DNA from: DATAPE01 sp034667525
GTDB lineage: Bacteria > Actinomycetota > CADDZG01 > WHSQ01
Reading direction: 5' to 3'
NCBI GenBank assembly: GCA_034667525.1
Contig: JAXDJO010000015.1
Coordinates: 62,001-126,000, forward strand
Length of the DNA: 64,000 nt
The position numbers and the translations under genes are program-made. Below, piece after piece: positions 33,840-42,155 of this stretch. Every line of letters begins with the position of its first letter. Positions within the stretch are counted from its first letter, which is position 1. Under the pieces are notes generated by a model that was not told the origin of the DNA, searched no databases, and saw only the letters and a program-made list of their open reading frames with translations.

Positions 33840-34638
33840 CCGCATCCTTGCTCGCGCCGTCTCTTCCTGGTTCACCGGCGCCCGTCCCCAGATACGCCTC
33901 GACCACCTTGGGATCGCGTTGCACCTCCTGCGGACGTCCTTCCGCGATGACCTCGCCGTGATCCAGGACCGCGACACGATCGGAGAGACCCATCACCACC
34001 TTCATGTCGTGCTCTATCAACAGCACGGTGACGCCGTCATCGCGTATCTTTCGAACGAGATCGCGGAGAGAGTTCTTCTCTGCCGGGTTCATTCCCGCAG
34101 CCGGCTCGTCCAGTAAGAGAAGTCTGGGTTTGGTCCCAAGGGCTCGGGCGATCTCAAGCCGGCGCTGATCTCCGTAAGAAAGATTCCGCGCCACCTCGTT
34201 AGCGAACTTCTTGATGTCACAGTAGTCAAGGAGCTCGACCGAGCGCCGCTCTCCCTCCTCCTCCTCGCGATGGAACCTCGGTCCTCTGAACAGCGCTCCG
34301 GGGATGCTGGTCTTGTGACGAGCGTCGACCCCCACAAGCACGTTCTCCAAAGCGGTCATATTCGGAAAGAGGCGTATCTGCTGGAACGTGCGGCAGATCC
34401 CCATTTCGACGATCTGATCGGGACGCTTTCCGGTGATCGGTACATCGGCGAAAGTCACGCTGCCCTCACTCGGAGCGGTAACCCCTGTGATGCAGTTGAA
34501 CAAGGTGGTTTTCCCGGCGCCATTCGGTCCGATGAGACCGAAGATCTCACCTTCGTCGATGTGCACGTCGATGTCCGAGAGAGCTCTCAGTCCCCCGAAG
34601 ATCATCGACACGTCCTTCACCTCCATCAGTGGTGTCAT
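33832..34638 (-). CDS. livG: Branched-chain amino-acid ABC transporter ATPase LivG
   Basis: A 268-residue ATPase paired with LivF. Walker A is GPNGAGKTTLFNCITG, then GICRTFQQIRLFPNMTALENVLVG (typical of LivG), signature NLSYGDQRRLEIARAL, Walker B LLLLDEPAAGMNPAE, and H-switch LLIEHDMKVVMG. The ATG overlaps the livM stop by 4 bases (ATGA) and the 3' end overlaps livF, so the three genes are translationally coupled. Confidence 0.95.
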   Translation of the reverse strand: MTPLMEVKDVSMIFGGLRALSDIDVHIDEGEIFGLIGPNGAGKTTLFNCITGVTAPSEGSVTFADVPITGKRPDQIVEMGICRTFQQIRLFPNMTALENVLVGVDARHKTSIPGALFRGPRFHREEEEGERRSVELLDYCDIKKFANEVARNLSYGDQRRLEIARALGTKPRLLLLDEPAAGMNPAEKNSLRDLVRKIRDDGVTVLLIEHDMKVVMGLSDRVAVLDHGEVIAEGRPQEVQRDPKVVEAYLGTGAGEPGRDGASKDADG

Positions 34639-35876
34639 CGCCGGGGCCCGCTCTCAGGCTCAGGCTTCGTGAGGTCTTCTTCGGCCGCCGTGTCTCTGGT
34701 CATCTGGCGGTCGACCCCCTCATCGCCTTCTCCCCCTTCGTGCAGCTCGGTGCGGCGACGTTTGGGGGCCAGAAGACCGCCGGAACGGAAGATCATCACG
34801 ATCACCAACAGCAGTCCGAAGATGGCGACGCGCCCTGTATCGGGATCGAATCCGAAGATCGTGTGGCCTCCTGCCAGAGTCCTGATCACCTCGGGAAGAG
34901 CGATGATCAAGATCCCTCCCACAACAGAGCCGGCGATACTCCCCATGCCTCCGATCACCACCGCCGACAGCACCAGGATCGATTGGAGCAACGGGAAGCT
35001 GTCGGGGGAGATGAAACCCGTGTAGGACGCGTAGATCCAACCTGCCACTCCACTCGTTGACGCGCCGATGACGAAGGCCAGCACCTTCATCCGAGTGACC
35101 GGAACGCCCATGGCCCCCGCCGCCACCTCGTCCTCCCGGATCGCCGTCCAGTAGCGCCCCACTCGGGAGCCTTCGAGGTGGCGAAGCATGATGACCGCCA
35201 GGAGAACCGCGGGGATGAGCAGATACCACCAGTAGTACTCACTGGTAAGCCCGAATTCGAAGTTGAGGCCGAGGAGATGAACCGACGGACTCTCTATCCC
35301 AAAGATCCCCCGAGGACCGTTGGTGATCGAGATGTTGTTCATAGTAAGCAGCACGACTTCGTGGAAGCCCAATGTCACGATCGCCAGGTAATCGCCTCGC
35401 AGGCGCAGCGTGGGAAGGCCGATGGCAACTCCGGCAGCCATCGCGACCAGCATCGCGAAAGGCAACGCCGCCCACACCGGCCACATCGCGAAGTGGAACT
35501 GATCCGGCGCTCCGGAGTGTGTCAGAAAGGCGGTGGTATAGGCGCCGAGCATGAAGAAGGCGACGTAACCAAGGTCGAGCAGCCCCGCGAGGCCTACGAC
35601 AACATTGAGACCTAGAGCAAGGAGGATCCAGATGCCGGTTCGAACCAGAACATCCTTGCCGTAGTTGCCGGTCAGGACGGGGAAGTAGCCGTTGTCCATG
35701 GCGTAGGGGATCAGCGCCATCAGTGCCGCGGCGACCAGGTAGCGGCCGTAGCCGATCCGCTGCCAACCGGTCCAAACCACGCCCGCCGGTTTGACGACCT
35801 CATCGGGCATCTTGCCCGAGAAGCGAGGGTAGTTAGCGTTCAGATAGGTCCGAAGATCGGTGCTCCGTCGCGCCAT
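34635..35876 (-). CDS. livM: Branched-chain amino-acid ABC transporter permease LivM
   Basis: A 413-residue inner-membrane permease with about ten helices. Family features are GLAGLLDLGYVAFFMLGAYT and GLPTLRLRGDYLAIVTLGF near the middle and GAVVIGGMGSIAGSVVGG-type loop near the end (VVIGGMGSIAGSVVGGIL), which is the LivM/LivH ATPase-contact region. An unusual cytoplasmic tail rich in Arg, Glu and Gly follows. It starts 3 bases after the livH stop. Confidence 0.94.
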   Translation of the reverse strand: MARRSTDLRTYLNANYPRFSGKMPDEVVKPAGVVWTGWQRIGYGRYLVAAALMALIPYAMDNGYFPVLTGNYGKDVLVRTGIWILLALGLNVVVGLAGLLDLGYVAFFMLGAYTTAFLTHSGAPDQFHFAMWPVWAALPFAMLVAMAAGVAIGLPTLRLRGDYLAIVTLGFHEVVLLTMNNISITNGPRGIFGIESPSVHLLGLNFEFGLTSEYYWWYLLIPAVLLAVIMLRHLEGSRVGRYWTAIREDEVAAGAMGVPVTRMKVLAFVIGASTSGVAGWIYASYTGFISPDSFPLLQSILVLSAVVIGGMGSIAGSVVGGILIIALPEVIRTLAGGHTIFGFDPDTGRVAIFGLLLVIVMIFRSGGLLAPKRRRTELHEGGEGDEGVDRQMTRDTAAEEDLTKPEPESGPRR

Positions 35877-35879
35877 CCC

Positions 35880-36815
35880 CTAGCCTCCGATCCTCTCTCC
35901 CAGAAGACCGGTCGGCTTGAAGATCAGAACGATGACGAGGATGACGAAGGCCACCGCATCGCGCCATTCGTTTCCCACACACGTAACGCTCATGTTCTCG
36001 ATGAGCCCGAGGAGGATGCCGCCGAGCATCGCCCCGCGGATATTGCCGATCCCTCCCAGAACGGCCGCTGTGAAAGCCTTGATCCCTGGAAGAAAGCCCA
36101 TGTTGAATACGACGAAGCCGAACTGCAATGCGTACAAAGTGCCCGCTACGCCACCGAAGAAGCCTCCGATGATGAACGTCAGCATGATGACGCGATCGAC
36201 GTTCACTCCCATCAACTGGGCCGCGACGACATCTTCCGACAGAGCCCGGATGCTTCTGCCGGTGTTCGTCTGATTGATGATGCGATCGAGAGCGACGAGA
36301 CAGACGACTGCCGTAACGGCGATGAGCACACCGATATTCGTCACGTTGGAGCCGAACAATCCGAAGGCCTTGGTGCTTGTCATGAAGTTCGGGAACGCCG
36401 GTTGACCTGGTCCGAGAAGGAAGTTCTGCTCCAGCAGGTAGGTAACGAAGAAGGAGGCGCCGATAGCACTGATCAGATATGAGAGGCGGGCGGCGTGACG
36501 TTTCCGCAAGGGTTTGTAGGCCAGCCGCTGCAACCCTGCAGCACCGGCGGCCGACGCGACGCCGCCGGCCAAAAGGGCGCCCACGATGATCATGATGAGG
36601 ACGGCTCCGGCCGCAGGACTGTTGAGCCCGAGCCAGGTGCCAAAGGCATAGAAAACAGCCACGGCGCCGATCGTGAACACCGCGTCGTGGGCGAAGTTGA
36701 TGAGCTTCAGCACCCCGTACACCATCGTGTAGCCGAGTGCGATGAGCGCGTATAAGAAGCCCAGGATGAGACCGGTGACGAAGGTCGGGCCGATCAATCC
36801 TGTGTTGCAGTGCAA
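35880..36815 (-). CDS. livH: Branched-chain amino-acid ABC transporter permease LivH
   Basis: A 311-residue permease with about eight helices. The N-terminal GLILGFLYALIALGYTMVYG is the LivH hallmark, followed by LINFAHDAVFTIGA, and the ATPase-contact loop is KAFTAAVLGGIGNIRGAMLGG. TTG 36815 has GGGGGA five bases before it (AGCAT spacer). It partners LivM. The gap to livK contains two hairpins. Confidence 0.94.
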   Translation of the reverse strand: MHCNTGLIGPTFVTGLILGFLYALIALGYTMVYGVLKLINFAHDAVFTIGAVAVFYAFGTWLGLNSPAAGAVLIMIIVGALLAGGVASAAGAAGLQRLAYKPLRKRHAARLSYLISAIGASFFVTYLLEQNFLLGPGQPAFPNFMTSTKAFGLFGSNVTNIGVLIAVTAVVCLVALDRIINQTNTGRSIRALSEDVVAAQLMGVNVDRVIMLTFIIGGFFGGVAGTLYALQFGFVVFNMGFLPGIKAFTAAVLGGIGNIRGAMLGGILLGLIENMSVTCVGNEWRDAVAFVILVIVLIFKPTGLLGERIGG

Positions 36816-36843
36816 ATGCTTCCCCCGTTGCCGACGCGGATGC

Positions 36844-36886
36844 CCCCGATTGTCGGGGAAGCCGGGAGGGGGTGCAACCCCCTCCC
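36844..36886 (-). terminator. Two stacked hairpins between livK and livH
   Basis: CCCCGA-TTG-TCGGGG (36844-36858) and a 9-bp stem GGGAGGGGG/CCCCCTCCC (36864-36886). They lie after livK and before livH, where partial termination would give an excess of binding protein over the membrane subunits. Confidence 0.6.
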
Positions 36887-36905
36887 TAAGATCGTCTAGG
36901 TCGAG

Positions 36906-38111
36906 CTAGCCGCCGCTGATCACCTTCCCGGACGGGCCCACCGACTTGAAGTCCTTGGCCGGAGTGCTCCACTTGTAGATCCAGATGTCCCTGGCGGGAT
37001 CGACGACGAGGTTCCCGTCACTCTTGAAGGTATAGGTCTTGGTGATTCCCGGGGCGGCATGCAGGCCATGCAACGTGGAAACGATCCCGCTCCTGACGTC
37101 GGTGACCGACGCGCTGCCGCTCTGCTTCTTGAGGGCGTTTATCACGAGGTTCGTTGCGTCGAACGCATCCGCTTCGAAGGTGCCGACCCTGCCGTACTGG
37201 GCCTTCACACCGGTGACGAAGGCTTGGGCCGCGGGCAGCTTGGTCGGGTCGGCGCAGGGGCAGGTGACGATCGCACCTGCGGCCGCAGTCTTCGCCAGAG
37301 GGCCGAAAGCTGGGTCCTTGGTCCCGTCGTCGGAGACAAAGGTTGCCGACACGCCACCTTGCTTCAGCTGGAAGTCCAACGGCCCTGCTTGCGGGTAATA
37401 GCCACCGAAGTAGACCGCTTGGGGATTTGCGTTCTTTACCTGTGCCACGACGGCGGAGTAGTCGTTCGACTTAGGGTCGATGTGGTACGGGCCTTGAACC
37501 GTTGTGCCCGACGAGTTCAGCCCGCTGGCGACGATGCCCGCAAGGGTCTTGCCATAGTCAGAGTTGTCGTCGATGACGGCAACAGACGAGGGCTTCAAGA
37601 CCGATCCGATGTACTGGGCTGCAACAGGCCCTTGGTCTGCGTCATTGGCGACAGCACGGAAGAACGTGTTCCATCCGTGCTGGGCTATCGCTGGGTCGGT
37701 CGCCGACGGGGTGATGAACGGGATGCCGGCCTGGTTGAAGAGGGGGCCACTGGCGTTCGATTCTCCCGAGAAATAGGGTCCCACGACGGCCACGAGATCG
37801 CTGGTCTGTGCCAGCTTCCTGGCCAGGCCGGGTGCCTGAGTGGGATCGCCCTGACTGTCCTCCTTCAGCAGCGAGAGCTTGCACGGCACGCCGCCCTTCT
37901 TGTTGGCCGAATCGACCGCGTACGCAACCCCTTGCTCGATCACCTGTCCAAGCGCTGCGGCGGGGCCGGAGAGGGCGCCCATCGTGCCGATGGTCCAGGT
38001 GCAGTTGGACCCACCAGAGGCTGAGTTGTTGTTCTTGTTGCTGCAGCTGACAGCCAGCAGCATGAGAACCGCCACCAGAGCAACCGAACGCAACCTTCTC
38101 GAAACCATCAT
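36906..38111 (-). CDS. livK: Branched-chain amino-acid binding lipoprotein LivK
   Basis: A 401-residue periplasmic-binding protein type 1 fold. Signal MMVSRRLRSVALVAVLMLLAVSC ends in a lipobox, and an Asn/Ser linker follows. Family features: IGTMGALSGPAAALG, then DSQGDPTQAPGLARKLAQ, VVGPYFSGESNASGPLFNQAGIPFITPSATDP, and FFRAVANDADQGP. ATG 38111 or 38108 follow GGGGGT. It is the first gene of the operon and has its own promoter at 38203-38231. The ligand is a branched-chain or similar amino acid. Confidence 0.95.
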   Translation of the reverse strand: MMVSRRLRSVALVAVLMLLAVSCSNKNNNSASGGSNCTWTIGTMGALSGPAAALGQVIEQGVAYAVDSANKKGGVPCKLSLLKEDSQGDPTQAPGLARKLAQTSDLVAVVGPYFSGESNASGPLFNQAGIPFITPSATDPAIAQHGWNTFFRAVANDADQGPVAAQYIGSVLKPSSVAVIDDNSDYGKTLAGIVASGLNSSGTTVQGPYHIDPKSNDYSAVVAQVKNANPQAVYFGGYYPQAGPLDFQLKQGGVSATFVSDDGTKDPAFGPLAKTAAAGAIVTCPCADPTKLPAAQAFVTGVKAQYGRVGTFEADAFDATNLVINALKKQSGSASVTDVRSGIVSTLHGLHAAPGITKTYTFKSDGNLVVDPARDIWIYKWSTPAKDFKSVGPSGKVISGG

Positions 38112-38202
38112 GCAGGTACCCCCTTGCTCTGCTGGTTGAGTCGTGCCGTCCGCCTAAGCAAATGCTCGCCGTCGTCTTATTTGTCCTAGGTGGAAGCGCA
38201 AC

Positions 38203-38231
38203 ATATTAGGACTCACCGCCTACTACTGCAA
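38203..38231 (-). promoter_or_regulatory. livK promoter TTGCAG-17-TAATAT
   Basis: The -35 TTGCAG (38226-38231) and -10 TAATAT (38203-38208) have the optimal 17-base spacer, giving a leader of about 85 bases. This is a good housekeeping-type match. Confidence 0.55.
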
Positions 38232-38261
38232 TGGGAAGGACAGTAATCCAGCCGAGGGGGC

Positions 38262-38546
38262 CTAGGTCTTCGAGCGCAGCATCCGGTCGAGCAGACGGTC
38301 CTGCTCGCTCTGAAGCTCGGCGATGTCGGCCAGGGCGTGCTCCCGCTGCCGAACCAGACGCTGGAGGTCATCCCGCGCGTCGCGGTGATCGCGTTCGGAA
38401 AGTGGTGTCTCGGAGACGAGCATCCGGGTTTTGGCGTCCTCGACCACATCCATCTGGAACAGCAACTGTTCCTCGATGATGTGCAGATCGTCCCTTGCCT
38501 TGCCGATGCGGTGGTTCAGTTGAGCGAGGTTCTTCTCGAGGTGCAT
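38262..38546 (-). CDS. Small coiled-coil protein
   Basis: 94 residues from ATG 38546 (MHLEKNLAQLNHRIGKARDD), continuing as LHIIEEQLLFQMDVVEDAKTRM and then QRLVRQREHALADIAELQSEQDRLLDRMLRS. Heptads suggest two long antiparallel helices. The upstream part of the open frame is the tRNA-Leu gene, so the shorter start is the true one. A -10 box TATACT lies 11 bases before the ATG. No family recognised; it may be a structural or septum-associated coiled coil, which is inference. Confidence 0.65.
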   Translation of the reverse strand: MHLEKNLAQLNHRIGKARDDLHIIEEQLLFQMDVVEDAKTRMLVSETPLSERDHRDARDDLQRLVRQREHALADIAELQSEQDRLLDRMLRSKT

Positions 38547-38591
38547 GAGTGGCAAAAAGTATAGGTCTGGCGCCTCGCCCGGAGGCATCGG

Positions 38592-38675
38592 TGCCGGGAG
38601 CGGGACTCGAACCCGCACGGGCCGAAGCCCAATGGTGTTTGAGACCATCGCGTAAGCCAATTCCGCCATCCCGGC
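38592..38675 (-). tRNA. tRNA-Leu (anticodon CAA)
   Basis: A type-II cloverleaf of 84 bases: acceptor GCCGGGA/TCCCGGC, D-loop with GGCTTACG, anticodon arm ATGGT-CTCAAAC-ACCAT with anticodon CAA (reads UUG), long variable arm TGGGCTTCGGCCCG, T arm GCGGG-TTCGAGT-CCCGC, discriminator A. CC follows but the final A is not encoded. Confidence 0.97.
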
Positions 38676-38764
38676 GCGGCACGAATATACCGTCGTGCGG
38701 TTTGCGGGCGGTGCTTATCTGCCGGGCAGGCCGCTGTGGCCGGGGTCTGCGGCGACTCGGCGAG

Positions 38765-38770
38765 TAAAGT
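38765..38770 (+). promoter_or_regulatory. -10 box TAAAGT for the leaderless gene at 38778
   Basis: Seven bases (CTTCTAG) before GTG 38778, with no ribosome site. Confidence 0.45.
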
Positions 38771-38777
38771 CTTCTAG

Positions 38778-39383
38778 GTGCACACCCATCAGCTGCTGAA
38801 GAGGATCGCCTCGGAAACGCCCAGCGCCGTGTGGGCGTCCAAAGCCCTGGCCAAGTATCTGATCGCAGACTTCGACATCCTCAGTTATTTCTTCTCGAGC
38901 GACGTACGCCCCGACCAACTCACCTCGGATGCGCATGACCGGATTGACGATCTGCTATTGGTGACCCCCGGTGCTCTGACTTTCTACAGGTTGACCACCA
39001 GGGGATTGCAAGCTGGAAGCGACGGCACATGGATCGAGTCTCAACATCTCGAGAAGTCGGTGGTGCCGCTCACACACCTCGCAAACATGCACATGGATTG
39101 GGAGTCAAAGCGGCCGTTCGCTGGAGATGCCCCCGACCACGATCCCGAGCTCCATCTGACGATCAAACTGGACATCGAGATACCTCCTCTGGGAAGAGAG
39201 ATCAGGCTCCCCTACCGCGATGATGAAGCGCAAAGAGACGCGGTCTCGATCAGACATCAGATCGAGACGTTCGCGGAAGCTCTGCTCTTGGAGGTCCACG
39301 ATGAATTGCAGCCCGTCGTTCCGCTTGACCTGGATCTGGGATCGAGCGTGGAGACGCAGAGGATGCCGCACGCCGACGCGTAG
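38778..39383 (+). CDS. Conserved-looking hypothetical protein
   Basis: 201 soluble residues starting at GTG 38778 (predicted leaderless). The first part MHTHQLLKRIASETPSAVWASKALAKYLIADFDILSYFFS is helical; then LLLVTPGALTFYRLTTRGLQAGSDGTWIESQHLEKSVVPL, which has the beta-strand pattern of a PH-like or short barrel domain, and a mixed C-terminus rich in acidic residues. No signal peptide, membrane helix or motif I can name. It converges on trpA, with 24 bases between. Confidence 0.6.
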   Translation: MHTHQLLKRIASETPSAVWASKALAKYLIADFDILSYFFSSDVRPDQLTSDAHDRIDDLLLVTPGALTFYRLTTRGLQAGSDGTWIESQHLEKSVVPLTHLANMHMDWESKRPFAGDAPDHDPELHLTIKLDIEIPPLGREIRLPYRDDEAQRDAVSIRHQIETFAEALLLEVHDELQPVVPLDLDLGSSVETQRMPHADA

Positions 39384-39407
39384 GCAACCTGTACTTCGAG
39401 GTACCCG

Positions 39408-40184
39408 CTAAGCGCGGTCCAGGGCCTCCCTCACCTTTCTCAAGAAGTCGCGCGCCGCGGCGGAACCCTGTTCCAAGATCAGGTTCACCACCGTAGTTCC
39501 GATCACCACGCCGTCGGCAGACCGCGTCGCTTCCACCGCGTGCTCAACCGTCGAGACACCGATGCCGACCAGTACGGGAAGATCGGTTGCATCGCGGCAC
39601 CTCGACACCACTCGCTCGGCGCGGTCAGACAACGATTCCCGGGTGCCGGTAACCCCAAGGGTGGAGACCGCATAGACAAAGCCGGTGGCGGATGCCGCAA
39701 TTTTCGCTACTCGCTCCTGGGATGAAGTTGGTGCCACCAGGGGAACCCACGCGAGTCCTTCTTCTGCAGCGGCGGCCCTAAGGGAGACCGACTCCTCGAT
39801 CGGAAGATCAGGCACGATCAATCCGTCGAAACCCGCCTTGGCCGCCTTCTTGCAGAACGGGCTCTCGCCGACTCGATGGATCGGGTTGTAATAGGTCATA
39901 GCCAATCGCGGCGCCGACTTGTCCACATGCCCGGTTAGCTCCAGAGCGTCGAGAGGGCCGACACCCCCGGCGATAGCACGCTCCCCTGCCGCAGTGATGA
40001 CAGGTCCGTCCATGAGAGGGTCGGAGAAGGGCAAACCCACCTCGACCGCGTCGGCGCAGCTCTCAACCGCCGAGAGAGCGTCGGCAAACGTGAACCTGTC
40101 GGGAGTTCCACCCATTACATAAGGAACCAGCAGCTTCTTGCCCTGGCCCCGCAACCGGTTCAAACGGTCGCGCAGTTCGGTCAT
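39408..40184 (-). CDS. trpA: Tryptophan synthase alpha chain
   Basis: TrpA (258 residues) splits indole-3-glycerol phosphate to indole for TrpB. ATG 40184 (MTELRDRLNRLRG) overlaps the trpB stop by ATGA. Catalytic Glu is in DAVEVGLPFSDPLMDGP and catalytic Asp in GFDGLIVPDLPIEES; the TIM-barrel phosphate site VGIGVSTVEHA and GVVIGTTVV are intact. It is the third gene of trpCBA. Confidence 0.96.
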   Translation of the reverse strand: MTELRDRLNRLRGQGKKLLVPYVMGGTPDRFTFADALSAVESCADAVEVGLPFSDPLMDGPVITAAGERAIAGGVGPLDALELTGHVDKSAPRLAMTYYNPIHRVGESPFCKKAAKAGFDGLIVPDLPIEESVSLRAAAAEEGLAWVPLVAPTSSQERVAKIAASATGFVYAVSTLGVTGTRESLSDRAERVVSRCRDATDLPVLVGIGVSTVEHAVEATRSADGVVIGTTVVNLILEQGSAAARDFLRKVREALDRA

Positions 40185-41356
40185 CTTTCCCAGGTCTCGG
40201 CAACCGTTGCTACGTCTTTGTCTCCGCGACCGGAGAGCCCGACAAGCACGACCTCGGCATCGGATTCCCCCTTCAGAACGTGCGCCAGTGCGTGGGCAGG
40301 CTCCAACGCAGGCAGGATGCCTTCGGTCTCCCCCAGCACTTTGAATGCCGCCAAGGCCTCGTCGTCGGTGATGGACGTGTAGGTCGCCCGGCCGCTGGCC
40401 GCCAGCCACGAATGCTCCGGCCCGACCCCCGGGTAATCCAGCCCGGCCGAGATCGAGTGAGCTTCCGTTATCAGGCCCTGGTCGTCCTGCAACAGCATGC
40501 TCCGCGCGCCGTGCAGAACACCTGGCCGTCCGCTGGTTATCGCAGCACCGTGACGGCCATGGAGGCCCTCGCCCGCGGCCTCGACACCTATCAAGCGCAC
40601 CTTCTCGTCGCGATAGAAGCTGCGAAACAAGCCGACCGCATTGGAGCCCCCGCCCACGCATGCCACCACTTCATCGGGAAGCCCGCCGGCCATCTCCAGC
40701 ATCTGGGCGCGAGCCTCGGTCCCGATCACCGATTGCAGGGAAGCGACAAGCTCCGGGTAAGGGTGCGGTCCTACGACTGACCCGATGACGTAATAGGTGT
40801 CCTCGACGTTGGTCACCCAGTCGCGCAGCGCTTCGTTGATGGCGTCCTTCAACGTTTCCGAGCCGGCCTCGACCGGGACCACAACCGCTCCCAGCATCTG
40901 CATCCTGACCACGTTCAACTGCTGGCGGCGAACATCGGTTGCACCCATGTAGACAACGCACGGCAATCCGAAGAGGGCCGCAGCGGTGGCCGTTGCCACT
41001 CCGTGCTGACCGGCTCCCGTCTCCGCGATGATGCGCGTCTTTCCCATCCGTTGCGCGAGCAGGACCTGCCCGACGGTGTTGTTGATCTTGTGCGCGCCCG
41101 TGTGTGCGAGATCTTCCCGTTTCAACAGCACCCGCCGCCCCGCTCGTTCCGAGAACCGTCGCGCCTCATACAAAGGTGTCGGGCGCCCCACCACCGTCCG
41201 CCGAAGGTCGTCGAGCTCTGCGACGAAGGCTTCGTCATCGCGCGCCGCTTCCCATTCGCGCTCGAGCTCGTTCAACGCAGCCATCAACGCCTCGGGGACG
41301 TAACGCCCGCCGAACTCCCCGAAACGCCCGTCAGCATCCGGCACTTCGAAGTTCAC
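40181..41356 (-). CDS. trpB: Tryptophan synthase beta chain
   Basis: TrpB (391 residues) joins indole and serine using PLP. The PLP lysine is in LAHTGAHKINNTVGQVLLAQ, the glutamate in AETGAGQHGVATATAAALFGL, and the phosphate-binding glycine loop is CVGGGSNAVGLF. The ATG overlaps the trpC stop by 4 bases; its stop overlaps trpA. It is of the standard TrpB1 type. Confidence 0.97.
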   Translation of the reverse strand: MNFEVPDADGRFGEFGGRYVPEALMAALNELEREWEAARDDEAFVAELDDLRRTVVGRPTPLYEARRFSERAGRRVLLKREDLAHTGAHKINNTVGQVLLAQRMGKTRIIAETGAGQHGVATATAAALFGLPCVVYMGATDVRRQQLNVVRMQMLGAVVVPVEAGSETLKDAINEALRDWVTNVEDTYYVIGSVVGPHPYPELVASLQSVIGTEARAQMLEMAGGLPDEVVACVGGGSNAVGLFRSFYRDEKVRLIGVEAAGEGLHGRHGAAITSGRPGVLHGARSMLLQDDQGLITEAHSISAGLDYPGVGPEHSWLAASGRATYTSITDDEALAAFKVLGETEGILPALEPAHALAHVLKGESDAEVVLVGLSGRGDKDVATVAETWER

Positions 41357-42123
41357 GGGAGGCCCCGCAACTCTCGAAGCTTGGAGGCAGGATCGGGAGC
41401 GCGCACGAGGGCCTCTCCTACAAGAACGGCGTCGGCCCCCAGCTCCTCCAGAGCCTCCACGTCGGCGCGGGTGGAAACCCCCGACATGGCGACAAGCGTC
41501 GTCCCCTCCTCCAGCAGGGGAGCCAGCTTGGCGGATCCGTTGGGATCCACCTCGAAGCTCTCCAGATCGCGATGGTTCACCGCGATCAGCTCCGCCCCCG
41601 CAGCCCGCGCTCGCGCGAGATCGACTTCATCGAAGACCTCGACCAGCGGGTCCATGCCCAGAGCGCGGCACGAGTCGATCAGTTGTCTCAGATCGTCACC
41701 AAGCAAGCGCACGATCAACAGGACGGCATCCGCCCCCACTGCCCGCGATTCCAGTATCTGGATCTCATCCAGGATGAAGTCCTTGCGCAGGATCGGCAGA
41801 CCTGCCTGTCGGGCAGCACCGAGATCGTCCAACGACCCGTCAAAGTCTGCACGCTCCGTAAGCACGGAGATCGCGGCCGCGCCGCCTGCTGCGTATGCGC
41901 GTGCGATGCCCCCCGCGTCCAGACCGGGCGCAAGCGCTCCTCGGCTGGGGGTAGCCCGCTTGATCTCGGCGATCACGGCGATGCCCTCGTGGGTCAACGA
42001 GGCCCGGAAGGCGCGAGGAGGTTCGGCCTCGGCAGCTGCCGTTTCCAGATCCTTGCGGCCGGCGGCACGAAGATCCCGGAGGCGAGCGCGAGAGGCGTCG
42101 AGCAGACGCGGCAAGTAAGACAT
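41353..42123 (-). CDS. trpC: Indole-3-glycerol phosphate synthase
   Basis: TrpC (256 residues) closes the indole ring. Catalytic Lys is in VIAEIKRATPSRG, with LRKDFILDEIQI, then VLLIVRLL, PLVEVFDEVDL, ELIAVNHRDLESFEVD and AMSGVSTRADVEALEELGADAVLVGEALV in order along the TIM barrel. ATG 42123 has GGAGG four bases upstream. It heads trpCBA; trpE, trpD, trpG and trpF are not in the window. Confidence 0.96.
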   Translation of the reverse strand: MSYLPRLLDASRARLRDLRAAGRKDLETAAAEAEPPRAFRASLTHEGIAVIAEIKRATPSRGALAPGLDAGGIARAYAAGGAAAISVLTERADFDGSLDDLGAARQAGLPILRKDFILDEIQILESRAVGADAVLLIVRLLGDDLRQLIDSCRALGMDPLVEVFDEVDLARARAAGAELIAVNHRDLESFEVDPNGSAKLAPLLEEGTTLVAMSGVSTRADVEALEELGADAVLVGEALVRAPDPASKLRELRGLP

Positions 42124-42155
42124 CGACCTCCGACCCTAAGGTCCTGTTGACGGCC

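Noticed and set aside
38592..38675. tRNA-Leu as an integration site
   Set aside because: No direct repeat of the tRNA end, no integrase or phage genes nearby.
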